Below are positions 28,852 through 37,836 of a DNA stretch of 64,000 nt, piece by piece. The DNA lies in the NCBI RefSeq assembly GCF_011050415.1, contig NZ_DRFS01000013.1, forward strand, positions 62,001-126,000. The letters run 5' to 3'. Numbering within the stretch: the first letter of the stretch is position 1; each line of letters begins with the position of its first letter. Source of the stretch: Halomonas sp. GTDB taxonomy: Bacteria > Pseudomonadota > Gammaproteobacteria > Pseudomonadales > Halomonadaceae. The notes beneath the pieces were generated by a model. That model searched no databases and was not told where the DNA came from. It worked only from the letters and a program-made list of their open reading frames with translations. The position numbers were made by a program, and so were the translations under genes.

Positions 28852-29889
28852 CTAAGCGATCATCTTCCAATTTAGCGTTTCACCCGCCAGCAGCGGAATA
28901 ATCTGCGCGCCCTGAGCATAAGGGTAGCTTTCTGGCAAACGCCACGCTTTACGCTCTAACGTAATGGTATCTGCATTCGGCGACAGCCCATAAAAACGTG
29001 GCCCATTTAAGCTCGCAAACCCTTCTAATTTATCCAAGGCATCCATTTCCTCGAAAGCGGTCGCGTAAAGCTCAATGGCTGCAGGCGCTGTATAGGCCCC
29101 GGCACAGCCGCAGCTTGACTCTTTAGCCCCTTGGGAGTGGGGAGCACTATCGGTTCCCAAAAAGAACTTATGGCTGCCGCTAGTGGCGGCCTTCAAAAGC
29201 GCCTGACGATGCTGCTCCCGCTTGAGAATAGGCAGGCAGTAGTAGTGCGGACGAATGCCACCCACCAGCATTTTATTGCGATTAAACAACAGGTGATGAG
29301 CGGTAATCGTGGCCGCTATAGTGTCCGGGGCCTGGGCAACAAATTCAGCCGCCTGTTGCGTAGTAATGTGTTCAAAGACGACTTTTAAGGCGGGGTGGCG
29401 TGCCAGGAGCGGCTTCATGATTTTTTCAATAAACACGGCTTCGCGATCAAAAATATCGATCTCTGCATCGGTCACTTCACCATGCACTAACAATGGCATA
29501 CCCACTTTGACCATCATCGCAATCGCCGCGTCGCAGTGCGCCAAATCCGTGACGCCAGAGTCAGAGTTAGTCGTCGCGCCCGCGGGGTAAAGCTTAACCG
29601 CCTTAACAAAGCCACTTTGTGCTGCGCGCTCAATCTCCTCTGGCGGCGTGGTATCCGTAAGATAAAGTACCATTAACGGTTCAAACGCACTGCCTGCTGG
29701 TAGCGCGTCTAATATACGCTGGCGATATTCAAGCGCCTGGGCGGTGGTAGTAACCGGTGGCGTAAGGTTGGGCATAATAATCGCCCGCCCCATCTGGGCA
29801 GCGGTATGACCGACAACTGCTTTTAATGCATCGTCGTCACGTAAATGGAGGTGCCAATCATCGGGGCGGGTCAGTGTTACAGTGTCCAC
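28852..29889 (-). CDS. pyrC: Dihydroorotase
   Basis: Pyrimidine biosynthesis amidohydrolase of about 345 residues. DDWHLHLRD supplies the two metal-binding His, and [11 protein letters not shown] follows as in the E. coli-type (class II) enzyme. The carbamylated Lys is in [10 protein letters not shown], and further ligands are in LLVHGEV, EHITT and the Asp of GTDSAPH. I start at the GTG at 29889 ([11 protein letters not shown]), supported by AGGA 7 nt upstream. The frame is open 32 codons further, but these residues have no family similarity. It is transcribed alone. Confidence 0.95.
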   Translation of the reverse strand: MDTVTLTRPDDWHLHLRDDDALKAVVGHTAAQMGRAIIMPNLTPPVTTTAQALEYRQRILDALPAGSAFEPLMVLYLTDTTPPEEIERAAQSGFVKAVKLYPAGATTNSDSGVTDLAHCDAAIAMMVKVGMPLLVHGEVTDAEIDIFDREAVFIEKIMKPLLARHPALKVVFEHITTQQAAEFVAQAPDTIAATITAHHLLFNRNKMLVGGIRPHYYCLPILKREQHRQALLKAATSGSHKFFLGTDSAPHSQGAKESSCGCAGAYTAPAAIELYATAFEEMDALDKLEGFASLNGPRFYGLSPNADTITLERKAWRLPESYPYAQGAQIIPLLAGETLNWKMIA

Positions 29890-30087
29890 GGCAAGTCCTG
29901 TACTGGAGTTGAGTCGGCTAAAAGAGGCATACACAGTATACGCAATTAGGCGGCTGGATAAATCCAACGCTGACACCCACAGCACTCGCTAAGTGTCGTA
30001 TCATGGCGACAGTTTTTTCATAGTTAGTTTTAACCGCTATTTTTAACAGCTAGTTTTCACAATTGGCTTTTAACGGTAAGGATCCGG

Positions 30088-30519
30088 TTGTTTATGCAGA
30101 ACGTGCGACGCTATGCGGATGTCATTGCCAGCTTGGAGGGATTGCTATGGCTAGGCCTTGCCTGGTCCATTTCGCTATCCGCCTATCTTGGCAGCACGGA
30201 ACCCACGCTAGCCTGCCTATTGGTGATCGGCGCGCTGGTAGTGTTCAGTTGGGCGCATCGACCTCTGCGTTACCTGTTGTGTCGTTATCGTATTCGTAAA
30301 CGCCGTACCGATATGTGGATCCACATTTTGGCGCTACCCCTACTGCTAGCGATGTTTTTTCACATCATGCTGGAAGCCTTACTAGGCAGTGCTTGGCTGC
30401 CACCAAAAATGTTGTTATTCAACATACTGGCCTCAGCCGGTTGGGCGACCTTCGTGATGACCCTATTTATTAAATTTGTCATTCACGGTGTCAAAACGTC
30501 CGCTAAGAACGTTAATTAA
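30088..30519 (+). CDS. Hypothetical membrane protein upstream of regB
   Basis: 143-residue protein with about four hydrophobic segments (near residues 18-32, 40-55, 78-98 and 110-130) separated by a basic loop RYRIRKRRTD. The start is TTG at 30088 with AAGGA 5 nt upstream; an ATG two codons later is possible. I do not recognise the family. It lies 38 nt before regB in the same direction, so it may be part of the regBA transcript, which is the only clue to its role. The region upstream (30019-30075) has four loosely repeated AT-rich units (TAGTTTTAAC-like). Confidence 0.7.
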   Translation: MFMQNVRRYADVIASLEGLLWLGLAWSISLSAYLGSTEPTLACLLVIGALVVFSWAHRPLRYLLCRYRIRKRRTDMWIHILALPLLLAMFFHIMLEALLGSAWLPPKMLLFNILASAGWATFVMTLFIKFVIHGVKTSAKNVN

Positions 30520-30557
30520 GTATCTCAACCAAGATCATAAACCAAAGCAGCGCCTTT

Positions 30558-31829
30558 ATGCCTACCGCTCCGCCTCTTCCGCTATCCACGCCTAATCGCA
30601 ATCTGGTGCGGCTCACCATCGTCCGCGGGATCACCTGGACGGGGTTTTTACTGGCCATTATCGTCGGCGTGGAGCTACTGGCTTTTGATTTACCGGTGAC
30701 AGCCGTCGTGAGCGTAGTGATTGCAATGGGTATTCTTAATATCGCCACTTGGTGGCGACTGGGTCGTCCCCGCGCGGTCACGCACCTTGAGTATTTACTG
30801 CATTTACTCGCTGACATTGCAGGGCTAACGCTGCTGTTTTATTTCTCAGGCGGTTCAACCAATCCCTTTATTACTTATTACCTTGTGCCGGTCACTATTG
30901 CCGCGGCAACGCTACCCTGGCGCCATGCCTGGATCATTGCCGCTTGTTCCATGGCTGGGTACACCTTTTTGATGTTCTCTTACCACCCCATCCCACAGTT
31001 GGGGCATATTAATAGCGACGGCCCATTAAGCCTGCATGTACTTGGCATGTGGCTTAATTTTGGTCTTTCTGCGGGCCTTGTGACGTTTTTTATCTTCAAA
31101 ATGGCCCATGCCCTGCGCAGCCGAGATCAAGCGCTCTCAAGAACCCGAGAAGCCGCGCTGCGCAACGAGCAGGTGCTGGCCGTCGCGACGCAAGCGGCCG
31201 GAACCGCCCACGAACTAGGCACGCCACTCTCCACCATGGCAGTGCTGCTAAAAGAGATGGAGGATGAGGCAGCCCCAAACTCAGGGCTTCATCAGGATAT
31301 TACCTTGCTGCGCCAGCAGGTAGATGTGTGCAAGTCACGGCTGCAAAATTTAGTCTCCAATGCTGATCGACGCCGCATGGCAGAGCCCGAAGTACTTGAC
31401 GCGGAGATTTGGCTAGCTGGTGTGGTTCAGCGTTGGCTGGTGTTACGTCCCGATGTCAGCCATCAGTTTGATGTTTCAGAAAAACGTGGCAGGCCTTGGC
31501 TAGCGGTAGATGCCACGCTTGACCAAGCGCTGACAAACTTGCTCAATAACGCCGCTGACGCTAACCCTGAACACATCGCCATTCGCTTAGACTGGCAGGA
31601 AGAGAGCGTCATCATCGATATTCGTGATCACGGCCCTGGCGTTGCGATGTCGATTGCAGATCAGTTAGGTGAGACGTTTATTTCCACTAAAAGTAAAGGC
31701 ATGGGGATTGGTTTGTTTTTAACCCATGCCACCATCAATCGCTTTGGCGGCGGCGTAAGCCTGTATAATCACCCGGAAGGGGGTACGCTAACAGAAGTTA
31801 CGCTGCCTCGTTGCGCGGCTCCCAGTTAA
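30558..31829 (+). CDS. regB: RegB/PrrB-type redox sensor histidine kinase
   Basis: 423-residue membrane kinase. About six transmembrane helices fill residues 20-195. They contain GGSTNPF (98-104), the quinone/redox-binding box of RegB. The H-box AAGTAHELGTPLS has H218. The redox-active Cys, C258 in QVDVCKSR, lies 40 residues after the His, the same spacing as H225 and C265 in Rhodobacter capsulatus RegB. The N-box TNLLNNAADA and G-box GMGIGLFL follow. It pairs with the response regulator 44 nt downstream. Family members sense respiratory redox state and control energy metabolism. Confidence 0.93.
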   Translation: MPTAPPLPLSTPNRNLVRLTIVRGITWTGFLLAIIVGVELLAFDLPVTAVVSVVIAMGILNIATWWRLGRPRAVTHLEYLLHLLADIAGLTLLFYFSGGSTNPFITYYLVPVTIAAATLPWRHAWIIAACSMAGYTFLMFSYHPIPQLGHINSDGPLSLHVLGMWLNFGLSAGLVTFFIFKMAHALRSRDQALSRTREAALRNEQVLAVATQAAGTAHELGTPLSTMAVLLKEMEDEAAPNSGLHQDITLLRQQVDVCKSRLQNLVSNADRRRMAEPEVLDAEIWLAGVVQRWLVLRPDVSHQFDVSEKRGRPWLAVDATLDQALTNLLNNAADANPEHIAIRLDWQEESVIIDIRDHGPGVAMSIADQLGETFISTKSKGMGIGLFLTHATINRFGGGVSLYNHPEGGTLTEVTLPRCAAPS

Positions 31830-31873
31830 TACACGAGCGCCCCAAGCATCTCCTTTAATGGATTGAGGACAAC

Positions 31874-32413
31874 ATGCAAACGCGAGAGCAACGCCTGCTG
31901 ATCGTTGATGACGATGAAATGTTTTGCCATGTGCTGAACCGGGCATTAACGCGGCGTGGCTATGAAGTCATCGTTGCCCACGATGCAGAGCAAGCGCTGA
32001 CCATGGCCGCGCAATTTTCACCCACCATGGCGACCCTAGATCTAAAGCTGGAAAATAGCTCAGGGTTGAAACTGCTGCCCGAACTACTTGGCATTTTGCC
32101 CCACTGTCGTATTGTGGTGCTGACTGGCTACTCAAGTATTGCCACCGCAGTCGAAGCAATTAAACTCGGCGCCGTCAATTATTTGTGTAAACCAGTAGAT
32201 GCCGACGACGTACTCGCCTCGTTTGAGCGCCAGGATGGCGATCCGGACATTGAGCTTGCGGATAATCCACCCTCAATTAACCGGATCACTTGGGAACATA
32301 TTCAAAAAGTGCTTCAGGAACACGATGGCAATATTTCCGCCACTGCCCGTGCTTTAGGCATGCATCGCCGCACCCTACAGCGCAAATTACAAAAACGCCC
32401 GGTGCGTCGTTAA
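31874..32413 (+). CDS. regA: RegA/PrrA-type response regulator
   Basis: 179-residue regulator. The receiver domain has acidic pocket VDDDE at 11-15, phosphoacceptor D56 in ATLDLKLENSSG, and KPVDADD with the conserved Lys. A Fis-like helix-turn-helix lies at the C-terminus (GNISATARALGMHRRTLQRK). The receiver lacks a sigma-54 ATPase domain, which is the hallmark of RegA/ActR/PrrA. It is encoded directly after regB, so the pair is one operon. Confidence 0.94.
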   Translation: MQTREQRLLIVDDDEMFCHVLNRALTRRGYEVIVAHDAEQALTMAAQFSPTMATLDLKLENSSGLKLLPELLGILPHCRIVVLTGYSSIATAVEAIKLGAVNYLCKPVDADDVLASFERQDGDPDIELADNPPSINRITWEHIQKVLQEHDGNISATARALGMHRRTLQRKLQKRPVRR

Positions 32414-32485
32414 CGCCTTTTAAACCAGGATATTTGCAAAGCCCCCCGCCGTCGCACTAGGCGACTGACGGGGGAGAGCCGATGC

Positions 32486-33259
32486 TTAATGCGCGGTCCA
32501 GCCTAGGTCAATATTAAAGCTTGAGCCGGTCACCGCTCCTGCAGCGTCGGAGGCTAGGTAGGCAACCAACTGCGCCACTTCCTCGGGCTCTATGAGGCGT
32601 TTAATCGCGGCCTGTTTAAGCATGATTTTTTCGACAACTTCCTGTTCGTCCATATTGTTCAATTTTGCCTGATCGGCAATCTGGTTATCCACCAGCGGCG
32701 TTCTTACATAGGCAGGGCAAACCGCATTGGCAGTAATACCTTGCTCACCACCTTCCAATGCTGCTGTTTTGGTCAAACCAATCATGCCGTGCTTAGCACT
32801 GATGTAGGCGGCTTTGCCAGGCGATGCCACCTGAGCATGAATGGAGGCCACGTTAATGATTCGGCCCCACCCCTTCTCGCGCATGTGCGGCCATGCCGCT
32901 TGAGTAAGTAAAAAAGGCGCCGTTAGCATCAAATCCATAATCTGGCGCCACTTCTCTTCTGGAAACGTTTCAATTGATGCAACGTGTTGAATACCGGCAT
33001 TGTTGACCAGAATATCGACACCACCAAAGCGCTTAACCGCATCGGCCACCGCCGCACGGCAGGCATCAGGATCGGTTAGATCGGCCTCGAAAAAAACAGC
33101 CCCCGCTTCCTCTGCAATCGCTTTGCCCGCCGGGTTAAAATCCACCGCAAGCACTTGATGGCCTAATCCGCAAAAATGCTTAACGACTGCAGCACCAATA
33201 CCACTGCTGGTACCGGTGACGAGTGCCACGCGCGGCGTAGTAACGGCTTGATTGGTCAT
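32486..33259 (-). CDS. bdhA: 3-hydroxybutyrate dehydrogenase
   Basis: SDR-family enzyme of about 257 residues interconverting 3-hydroxybutyrate and acetoacetate. NAD motif TGTSSGIGAAVV, NNAG, and catalytic NVASIHAQVASPGKAAYISAK (Ser, Tyr, Lys). HAQVASPGKAAY and TAVCPAYVRTPLV-like segments are typical of bacterial BDH. The ATG at 33259 is preferred because AAGGA lies 7 nt upstream. The scoAB genes, which use the product acetoacetate, lie 2 kb away on the same strand, so a ketone-body or PHB degradation role is likely. Confidence 0.92.
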   Translation of the reverse strand: MTNQAVTTPRVALVTGTSSGIGAAVVKHFCGLGHQVLAVDFNPAGKAIAEEAGAVFFEADLTDPDACRAAVADAVKRFGGVDILVNNAGIQHVASIETFPEEKWRQIMDLMLTAPFLLTQAAWPHMREKGWGRIINVASIHAQVASPGKAAYISAKHGMIGLTKTAALEGGEQGITANAVCPAYVRTPLVDNQIADQAKLNNMDEQEVVEKIMLKQAAIKRLIEPEEVAQLVAYLASDAAGAVTGSSFNIDLGWTAH

Positions 33260-33337
33260 GGGCATTTCCTTTTACTAAATGAATGAAAGAGAGTGTGACT
33301 GCGAGTGTGCATGAATCAGTATAGTGGCCGCCCCCTC

Positions 33338-33763
33338 CTAAGCGTCAGCTTGTGGAGTAGGCTGCATTAAACGCGACATCATTTGCTGCGCCAGCCTTGC
33401 TGCTTCCTGCATGCTGTCGAGCTCACCTAAATCACGCAAAATAGCGCGCTTGTAAATTTCATATCCGCCAGGTAAACGTTCTAACACTAAGCGATAGCTC
33501 CCTGAGGGTAGCGCCATTGTCAACGTCTCCTCCAGAGGAGCAGTGAGTTTGGCCTGATCGGGCACCACTACCAACCAAAGCCCAGAGGGCGTTATAAGTG
33601 CCCCCACCATACGCTCAGCACTTTCACGCTGAAAGCAAAGTGCATCAATGCCCAAACGGGGGTTCCAACCCTCTTGCTGCTTAATCAATGCTAAGTGCGT
33701 ATCGCGGTATGCCCGCGCCAATTCGGCAAGAAAACCATACTCCTCAGCAGTAAGCGTTTGCAT
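33338..33763 (-). CDS. HybE-like [NiFe]-hydrogenase assembly chaperone family protein
   Basis: 141-residue protein matching the HybE family layout: NPRLGIDALCFQR, then GALITPSGLWLVVVPD, then LPSGSYRLVLERLPGGYEIYKRAIL. This is the alternation of TPW-fMn-like, LPsG and gYq segments characteristic of HybE. No cysteine or membrane segment except one Cys near residue 44. No hydrogenase gene is present in the window, so a hydrogenase role is doubtful. It lies between bdhA (same strand) and the divergent grxA. The call is a family resemblance judged by eye. Confidence 0.6.
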   Translation of the reverse strand: MQTLTAEEYGFLAELARAYRDTHLALIKQQEGWNPRLGIDALCFQRESAERMVGALITPSGLWLVVVPDQAKLTAPLEETLTMALPSGSYRLVLERLPGGYEIYKRAILRDLGELDSMQEAARLAQQMMSRLMQPTPQADA

Positions 33764-33921
33764 AGTTGTCCTTAATGATCTCCGGGTGATAATCGGTATT
33801 AATAGTCAGCGTTAGTCAGCCGCTATTGGCGTAATGCACTCTGCTCAGCCACAATAGGAGCTCATTTATCTTCTCGCAGTATGCCATTTGCCACTCAATC
33901 AGTTACTGCTAGGTTACTGAT

Positions 33922-33949
33922 CAATTTGTACTGGCCAATTTGTACTGGC
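33922..33949. repeat. Tandem 14-bp direct repeat
   Basis: CAATTTGTACTGGC occurs twice in direct succession in the intergenic region between the HybE-like gene and grxA. It lies about 60 bases before grxA. It could be slipped-strand duplication or a binding site. Confidence 0.8.
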
Positions 33950-34006
33950 TAAGTCGTTACAGACTACTTTGCTACTTACCCCTACTAACGTAAAGGAGCG
34001 ACACTC

Positions 34007-34264
34007 ATGTTTGTGGTTATTTTTGGTCGAATGTCATGCCCATTTTGCGTGCGCGCAAAACACCTTGCCGAACATCTGGAAAAAGCCGGTAAGATTGAAG
34101 GTTACCGCTATGTAGATATGCCTTCAGAAGGCGTGACTAAAGAAGATATCGCCAAAACGGCAGGCAAACCGATTCATACCGTACCGCAGGTATTTGTCGA
34201 TCAAGCCCATATTGGCGGCTTCACTGAGTTTGATCAATTTGTTCGCGACAAACAGCTGCGTTAA
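34007..34264 (+). CDS. grxA: Glutaredoxin 1 (GrxA family)
   Basis: 85-residue dithiol glutaredoxin with active site C11-P-F-C14 (CPFC), the cis-Pro region TVPQVFVD and the GSH-binding IGGFTEFDQF. Length and sequence fit E. coli GrxA (active site CPYC). It uses glutathione to reduce ribonucleotide reductase and protein disulfides. It is preceded by AAAGGAG at 8 nt. It stands alone on the plus strand. Confidence 0.93.
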   Translation: MFVVIFGRMSCPFCVRAKHLAEHLEKAGKIEGYRYVDMPSEGVTKEDIAKTAGKPIHTVPQVFVDQAHIGGFTEFDQFVRDKQLR

Positions 34265-34371
34265 ACCGCTCGTTAATACCCGTTGAACCCTTGCGGCTTG
34301 TGCTTGCCTATACTGAGTACTTACTTAACGGCTCACGCTAGTGTGTGCCGCATGTGGGCAAGGAGTTCAGC

Positions 34372-35139
34372 ATGCAGCGTCAGGAGTTTGTCCAACAGCT
34401 CTGGCTTGACTATATACATACCCATCCTGATATTGGCGCCTTAAGGCTGTGGCCGCTTTCCAGCGCCGCCGAGTATCTTGCGCTGGTGACACTGAATTAC
34501 GGGCCCTTTTCAGCCATGGCTCTTGCCGGCAATTTAGCGCATATGGGCTACCGTCCAATCGGCCAATACGCGATGGCAGATAAAGGCTTACTCATTCACC
34601 TGCTAGCACCCAACGACGGCAGCAGCTGGCTAGTGCTGGCCGAATTGCAAATGGGGACGCTTTCAAAAGCACCCAGAGAGGCCATTGAAGGCTTAGTAAA
34701 GCAGTCGCATCCTCAGGACTGCAAAGGACACAACCTGCTTTGCCGCGGTCGTCCATGGCCTATGCCCTCGTGGGCACTCTACCAACAGTTACAACACGCC
34801 CATCCACTGGCTGGCTGGCTGGCGGTCATGGGACCTCGCCTACACCACGCCGGTTTTGATTGTAGTCAGTTGGGAGAACCATTAATCAAGCTTGATCAAC
34901 GACTCAACGAAGTAGGAATGCCAAGTCTAAACGGGCAGCAAAACGGAGTTTTTGCGGTGTCATCACTACTGGATCATCGTTTCTACCCAACCACTCCAAA
35001 AAAAGTGGTGTTTAGTGAGGGCGATGAGCACCGGTTATGTTTAGGCGGTTTGGCACTGGTGCAAAAACACGTTGAAGATGACCATGAGCGCATCGCCGAA
35101 GTGCTACTCCCCTTCCATACCCGTTGTGAAATGGCGTGA
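34372..35139 (+). CDS. Conserved hypothetical protein, distantly DUF1338-like
   Basis: 255-residue soluble protein. The layout LWLDYI..., TLNYGPFS, MGYRPIGQYAMADK, LVLAELQMGTLSKAP, HPLAGWLAVMGPRLHHAGFD and a C-terminal GDEHRLCLGGL resembles the short DUF1338 proteins, related to 2-oxoadipate dioxygenase/decarboxylase (HglS). The first metal His of that family seems to be replaced in TLNYGPF, while the HH in PRLHHAGF is present. The enzyme could be divergent or inactive. The start has AAGGAG 6 nt upstream; the frame is open nine codons further. Confidence 0.5.
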   Translation: MQRQEFVQQLWLDYIHTHPDIGALRLWPLSSAAEYLALVTLNYGPFSAMALAGNLAHMGYRPIGQYAMADKGLLIHLLAPNDGSSWLVLAELQMGTLSKAPREAIEGLVKQSHPQDCKGHNLLCRGRPWPMPSWALYQQLQHAHPLAGWLAVMGPRLHHAGFDCSQLGEPLIKLDQRLNEVGMPSLNGQQNGVFAVSSLLDHRFYPTTPKKVVFSEGDEHRLCLGGLALVQKHVEDDHERIAEVLLPFHTRCEMA

Positions 35140-35212
35140 TACGATTTAAGGGGCTTTACACCTAAGTCGTACCAACGCCATTTTATTAACCGCCTAGGCT
35201 CACAACGGTTAC

Positions 35213-35875
35213 TTAGGCGTCAAAGGTCATTTCGGGGACGTGATCAGGAACGATTAATTTGCCCGCCGTTTTTTCGATAATTTCCTCGACGCTAACACCA
35301 GGAGCGCGCTCTTTGAGAATAAAGGTGCCGTCTTTAATTTCAAGATAGGCCAAATCAGTCAAAACGCGGTTAATGCAGCCAGCCCCGGTCAGCGGCAGTT
35401 CACACTTTTCAAGCAGCTTGGACTCACCATGCTTGGAGGCATGGGTCATGGTGCAAATGATGTTATCCGCACCAGCCACCAAGTCCATCGCGCCACCCAT
35501 ACCTTTGATCAGCTTACCGGGGATCATCCACGAGGCAATATTGCCCTGCTGGTCAACCTCAAAAGCACCCAGTACGGTTAAATCCACATGACCACCGCGA
35601 ATCATGGCGAATGACTCGGCAGAGGAGAAAATCGCGGCACCGGGACGCGCGGTAACCGTCTCTTTACCCGCATTGATCATATCCGAATCAAGTTCGTCTT
35701 CAGTAGGGTAACGGCCCATACCCAGCAGGCCATTTTCGGATTGCAGCATCACGTCGATGCCATCCGGGATGTAGTTGGCCACTAGGGTGGGAATACCAAT
35801 GCCCAAATTGACGTAAAAGCCATCTTGGAGTTCGCGTGCGACACGCTGAGCCATCTGTTCTCGTGTTAAAGCCAT
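35213..35875 (-). CDS. scoB: Succinyl-CoA:3-ketoacid CoA-transferase subunit B
   Basis: 220-residue beta subunit of a family I CoA-transferase. The catalytic Glu lies in MLQSENGLLGMG near residue 50. The N-terminus MALTREQMAQRVARELQDGFYVNLGIGIPTL-type stretch is typical (shown trimmed). It transfers CoA from succinyl-CoA to acetoacetate. It follows scoA with a 95-nt gap. The start has AAGGA 7 nt upstream. Confidence 0.94.
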   Translation of the reverse strand: MALTREQMAQRVARELQDGFYVNLGIGIPTLVANYIPDGIDVMLQSENGLLGMGRYPTEDELDSDMINAGKETVTARPGAAIFSSAESFAMIRGGHVDLTVLGAFEVDQQGNIASWMIPGKLIKGMGGAMDLVAGADNIICTMTHASKHGESKLLEKCELPLTGAGCINRVLTDLAYLEIKDGTFILKERAPGVSVEEIIEKTAGKLIVPDHVPEMTFDA

Positions 35876-35970
35876 GGTGACTTCCTTTTGTTGAATCGTT
35901 AAATGAGAAGCTAGGGAAACGTTTAAAATCTACGTCATTTGAGACCTAAGTCGTTTGAAACAGCTACGGC

Positions 35971-36669
35971 CTAACTACGCACCGTGCGTTTTTCAATACG
36001 TTTCTCAAATGTGCCTTGAATAATCCGATCCACATAAATACCTGGCGTATGGATCTGGCTAGGCTCAAGCTCACCCGGCTCCACAATTTCTTCAACTTCC
36101 ACTACAGTGATTTTTCCCGCGGTAGCAGCCATGGGGTTAAAGTTTTGCGCAGTATGGCGATACATAACGTTGCCATAGCGGTCTGCCTTCCACCCTTTAA
36201 CGATAGCGAAGTCACCTGTAATCGCTTCTTCTAAGATGTAGTGACGGCCATTAAATTCGCGCACTTCTTTACCATCACCAATTGGCGTGCCGTAGCCAGT
36301 CGCGGTGTAAAAGGCGGGAATACCCGCACCGCCAGCGCGCATTTTCTCAGCTAACGTGCCTTGAGGGGTTAACACCACCTCAATCTCGTCGTTGAGCATT
36401 TGCTTTTCAAATAAGGCATTTTCGCCAACATAGGAGGCGAGAATCTTACTGATTTGGCGATCCTCAAGCAGTATCCCAAGACCAAAACCATCAACACCGC
36501 AGTTGTTGGAAACCACGGTAAGATCATTGACACCGCGCCGCTTGATTTCTGCAATCAGATTTTCAGGGATACCACATAATCCAAAACCGCCAGCGATGAC
36601 GGTCATACCGCTCTCGATACCTTCCATTGCTTCTTCGTAGGAAGCTACACGCTTATCGAATCCTGCCAT
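35971..36669 (-). CDS. scoA: Succinyl-CoA:3-ketoacid CoA-transferase subunit A
   Basis: 232-residue alpha subunit of the CoA-transferase. [16 protein letters not shown] is the family I GG-x-G-x-x-G signature, and [17 protein letters not shown] is a second landmark. It is the first gene of the scoAB operon and lies divergent from a LysR regulator that likely controls it. With bdhA it forms a pathway from 3-hydroxybutyrate to acetoacetyl-CoA. Confidence 0.94.
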   Translation of the reverse strand: MAGFDKRVASYEEAMEGIESGMTVIAGGFGLCGIPENLIAEIKRRGVNDLTVVSNNCGVDGFGLGILLEDRQISKILASYVGENALFEKQMLNDEIEVVLTPQGTLAEKMRAGGAGIPAFYTATGYGTPIGDGKEVREFNGRHYILEEAITGDFAIVKGWKADRYGNVMYRHTAQNFNPMAATAGKITVVEVEEIVEPGELEPSQIHTPGIYVDRIIQGTFEKRIEKRTVRS

Positions 36670-36782
36670 TGTTATGCCTCACATTGTTGTCTTAGATATG
36701 CGTTGTCTTTGAAATACGTAGACATTGACATGTAATTTGCGCGCTACGTTAGTGTCAGTGTTGTGCCAGATGATATATTTGT

Positions 36783-36820
36783 TAAGTTTGTTTTTCTTAT
36801 CAATTTATTTTTAAAACTTA
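36783..36820. promoter_or_regulatory. AT-rich inverted repeat in the scoA/LysR divergent promoter region
   Basis: TAAGTTT at 36783-36789 and AAACTTA at 36814-36820 form a 7-bp inverted repeat, 14 bases upstream of the LysR start codon. Its position fits autoregulation by the LysR protein, but no T-N11-A consensus is unambiguous. Confidence 0.3.
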
Positions 36821-36833
36821 TAAAAGGCTTTCC

Positions 36834-37730
36834 ATGACCGTCAAACAGCTACGCGCCTTTCTGGCGGTTGCCCAAACGTTGAGCTTTACTCAGGCCTGCG
36901 AACGTCTCCATTTATCTCAGCCAGCGCTCAGTTTAGCGATCAAAGGGCTTGAAGAATCATTGGGGGGCAAACTGTTACTGCGTAGTACTCGTAGTGTGAG
37001 ACTAACCTCAGAAGGGGAATCTCTGCTACCACTCGCCAAACATCTGCTCGCCCAGTGGGATAATACCGAAGAGCGGCTGCGCCAGCGCTTTACACTTCAG
37101 TTGGGCCGCTTGAGCGTCGCAGCTATGCCTTCGTTTGCCTGTAACTTACTGCCCTCGGCATTGGTCAAGTTTCGCCAGCAGTACCCTAAAATCAATATTA
37201 CGGTACACGATGTTATCAATGAAGAAGTCACCGAGATGGTGCGCTCTCGCCAAGTAGAATTGGGCATCGCCTTTTCACCCGATGCCACCGGCAGCTTGCT
37301 ATTCACCCCGCTATTCGAAGACCATTTTGTCGCAGTGGTGCCGCCTACCTCCACATTATTGCAGTTCTCGCGGCTTTCTTGGTCCGCACTACTTGAGCAC
37401 GATTTTATTACGCTTCAGCGCCCTTCTATGGTACGTCGACTGCTTGAGCAGGAGCTAAGTAAACAGCATATGGAACTGCCTGTGGCATTTGAAAGCCATC
37501 AGCTCTCCACCGTTGGCAGAATGGTGGCTGACGGCCTGGGGGTTAGTGCAGTGCCTTCTATGTGTATTCGCCAAATGCATGAACTGGGCGCACGCTGCAT
37601 ACCGCTGACGGCACCCGCCGTATCTTGCCGAGTAGGCATTTTGACCCAGCAGGAACTGTCCGTTGCCGCCCATGCATTACGCACCGTATTGCTAAAAACG
37701 GTTCAAGCGCCCTCGCTACCTCTAAGCTAA
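36834..37730 (+). CDS. LysR-family regulator, probably of scoAB
   Basis: 298-residue LysR regulator: N-terminal HTH (FLAVAQTLSFTQACERLHLSQ, then PALSLAIKGLE) and a C-terminal periplasmic-binding-like effector domain. It is divergent from scoAB, the classical arrangement for LysR control of a neighbouring catabolic operon. The effector would then be acetoacetate, 3-hydroxybutyrate or a CoA ester; this is inference. Confidence 0.9.
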   Translation: MTVKQLRAFLAVAQTLSFTQACERLHLSQPALSLAIKGLEESLGGKLLLRSTRSVRLTSEGESLLPLAKHLLAQWDNTEERLRQRFTLQLGRLSVAAMPSFACNLLPSALVKFRQQYPKINITVHDVINEEVTEMVRSRQVELGIAFSPDATGSLLFTPLFEDHFVAVVPPTSTLLQFSRLSWSALLEHDFITLQRPSMVRRLLEQELSKQHMELPVAFESHQLSTVGRMVADGLGVSAVPSMCIRQMHELGARCIPLTAPAVSCRVGILTQQELSVAAHALRTVLLKTVQAPSLPLS

Positions 37731-37836
37731 AACATCATCAAGCTACCCAATTGCCCTAGGTTTATGCTGGGCAGCGTGGCTACGATCATTTAGCATTCGG
37801 TATTAAGTTATTCGTCTGACGGTAAGGATACGCGGT

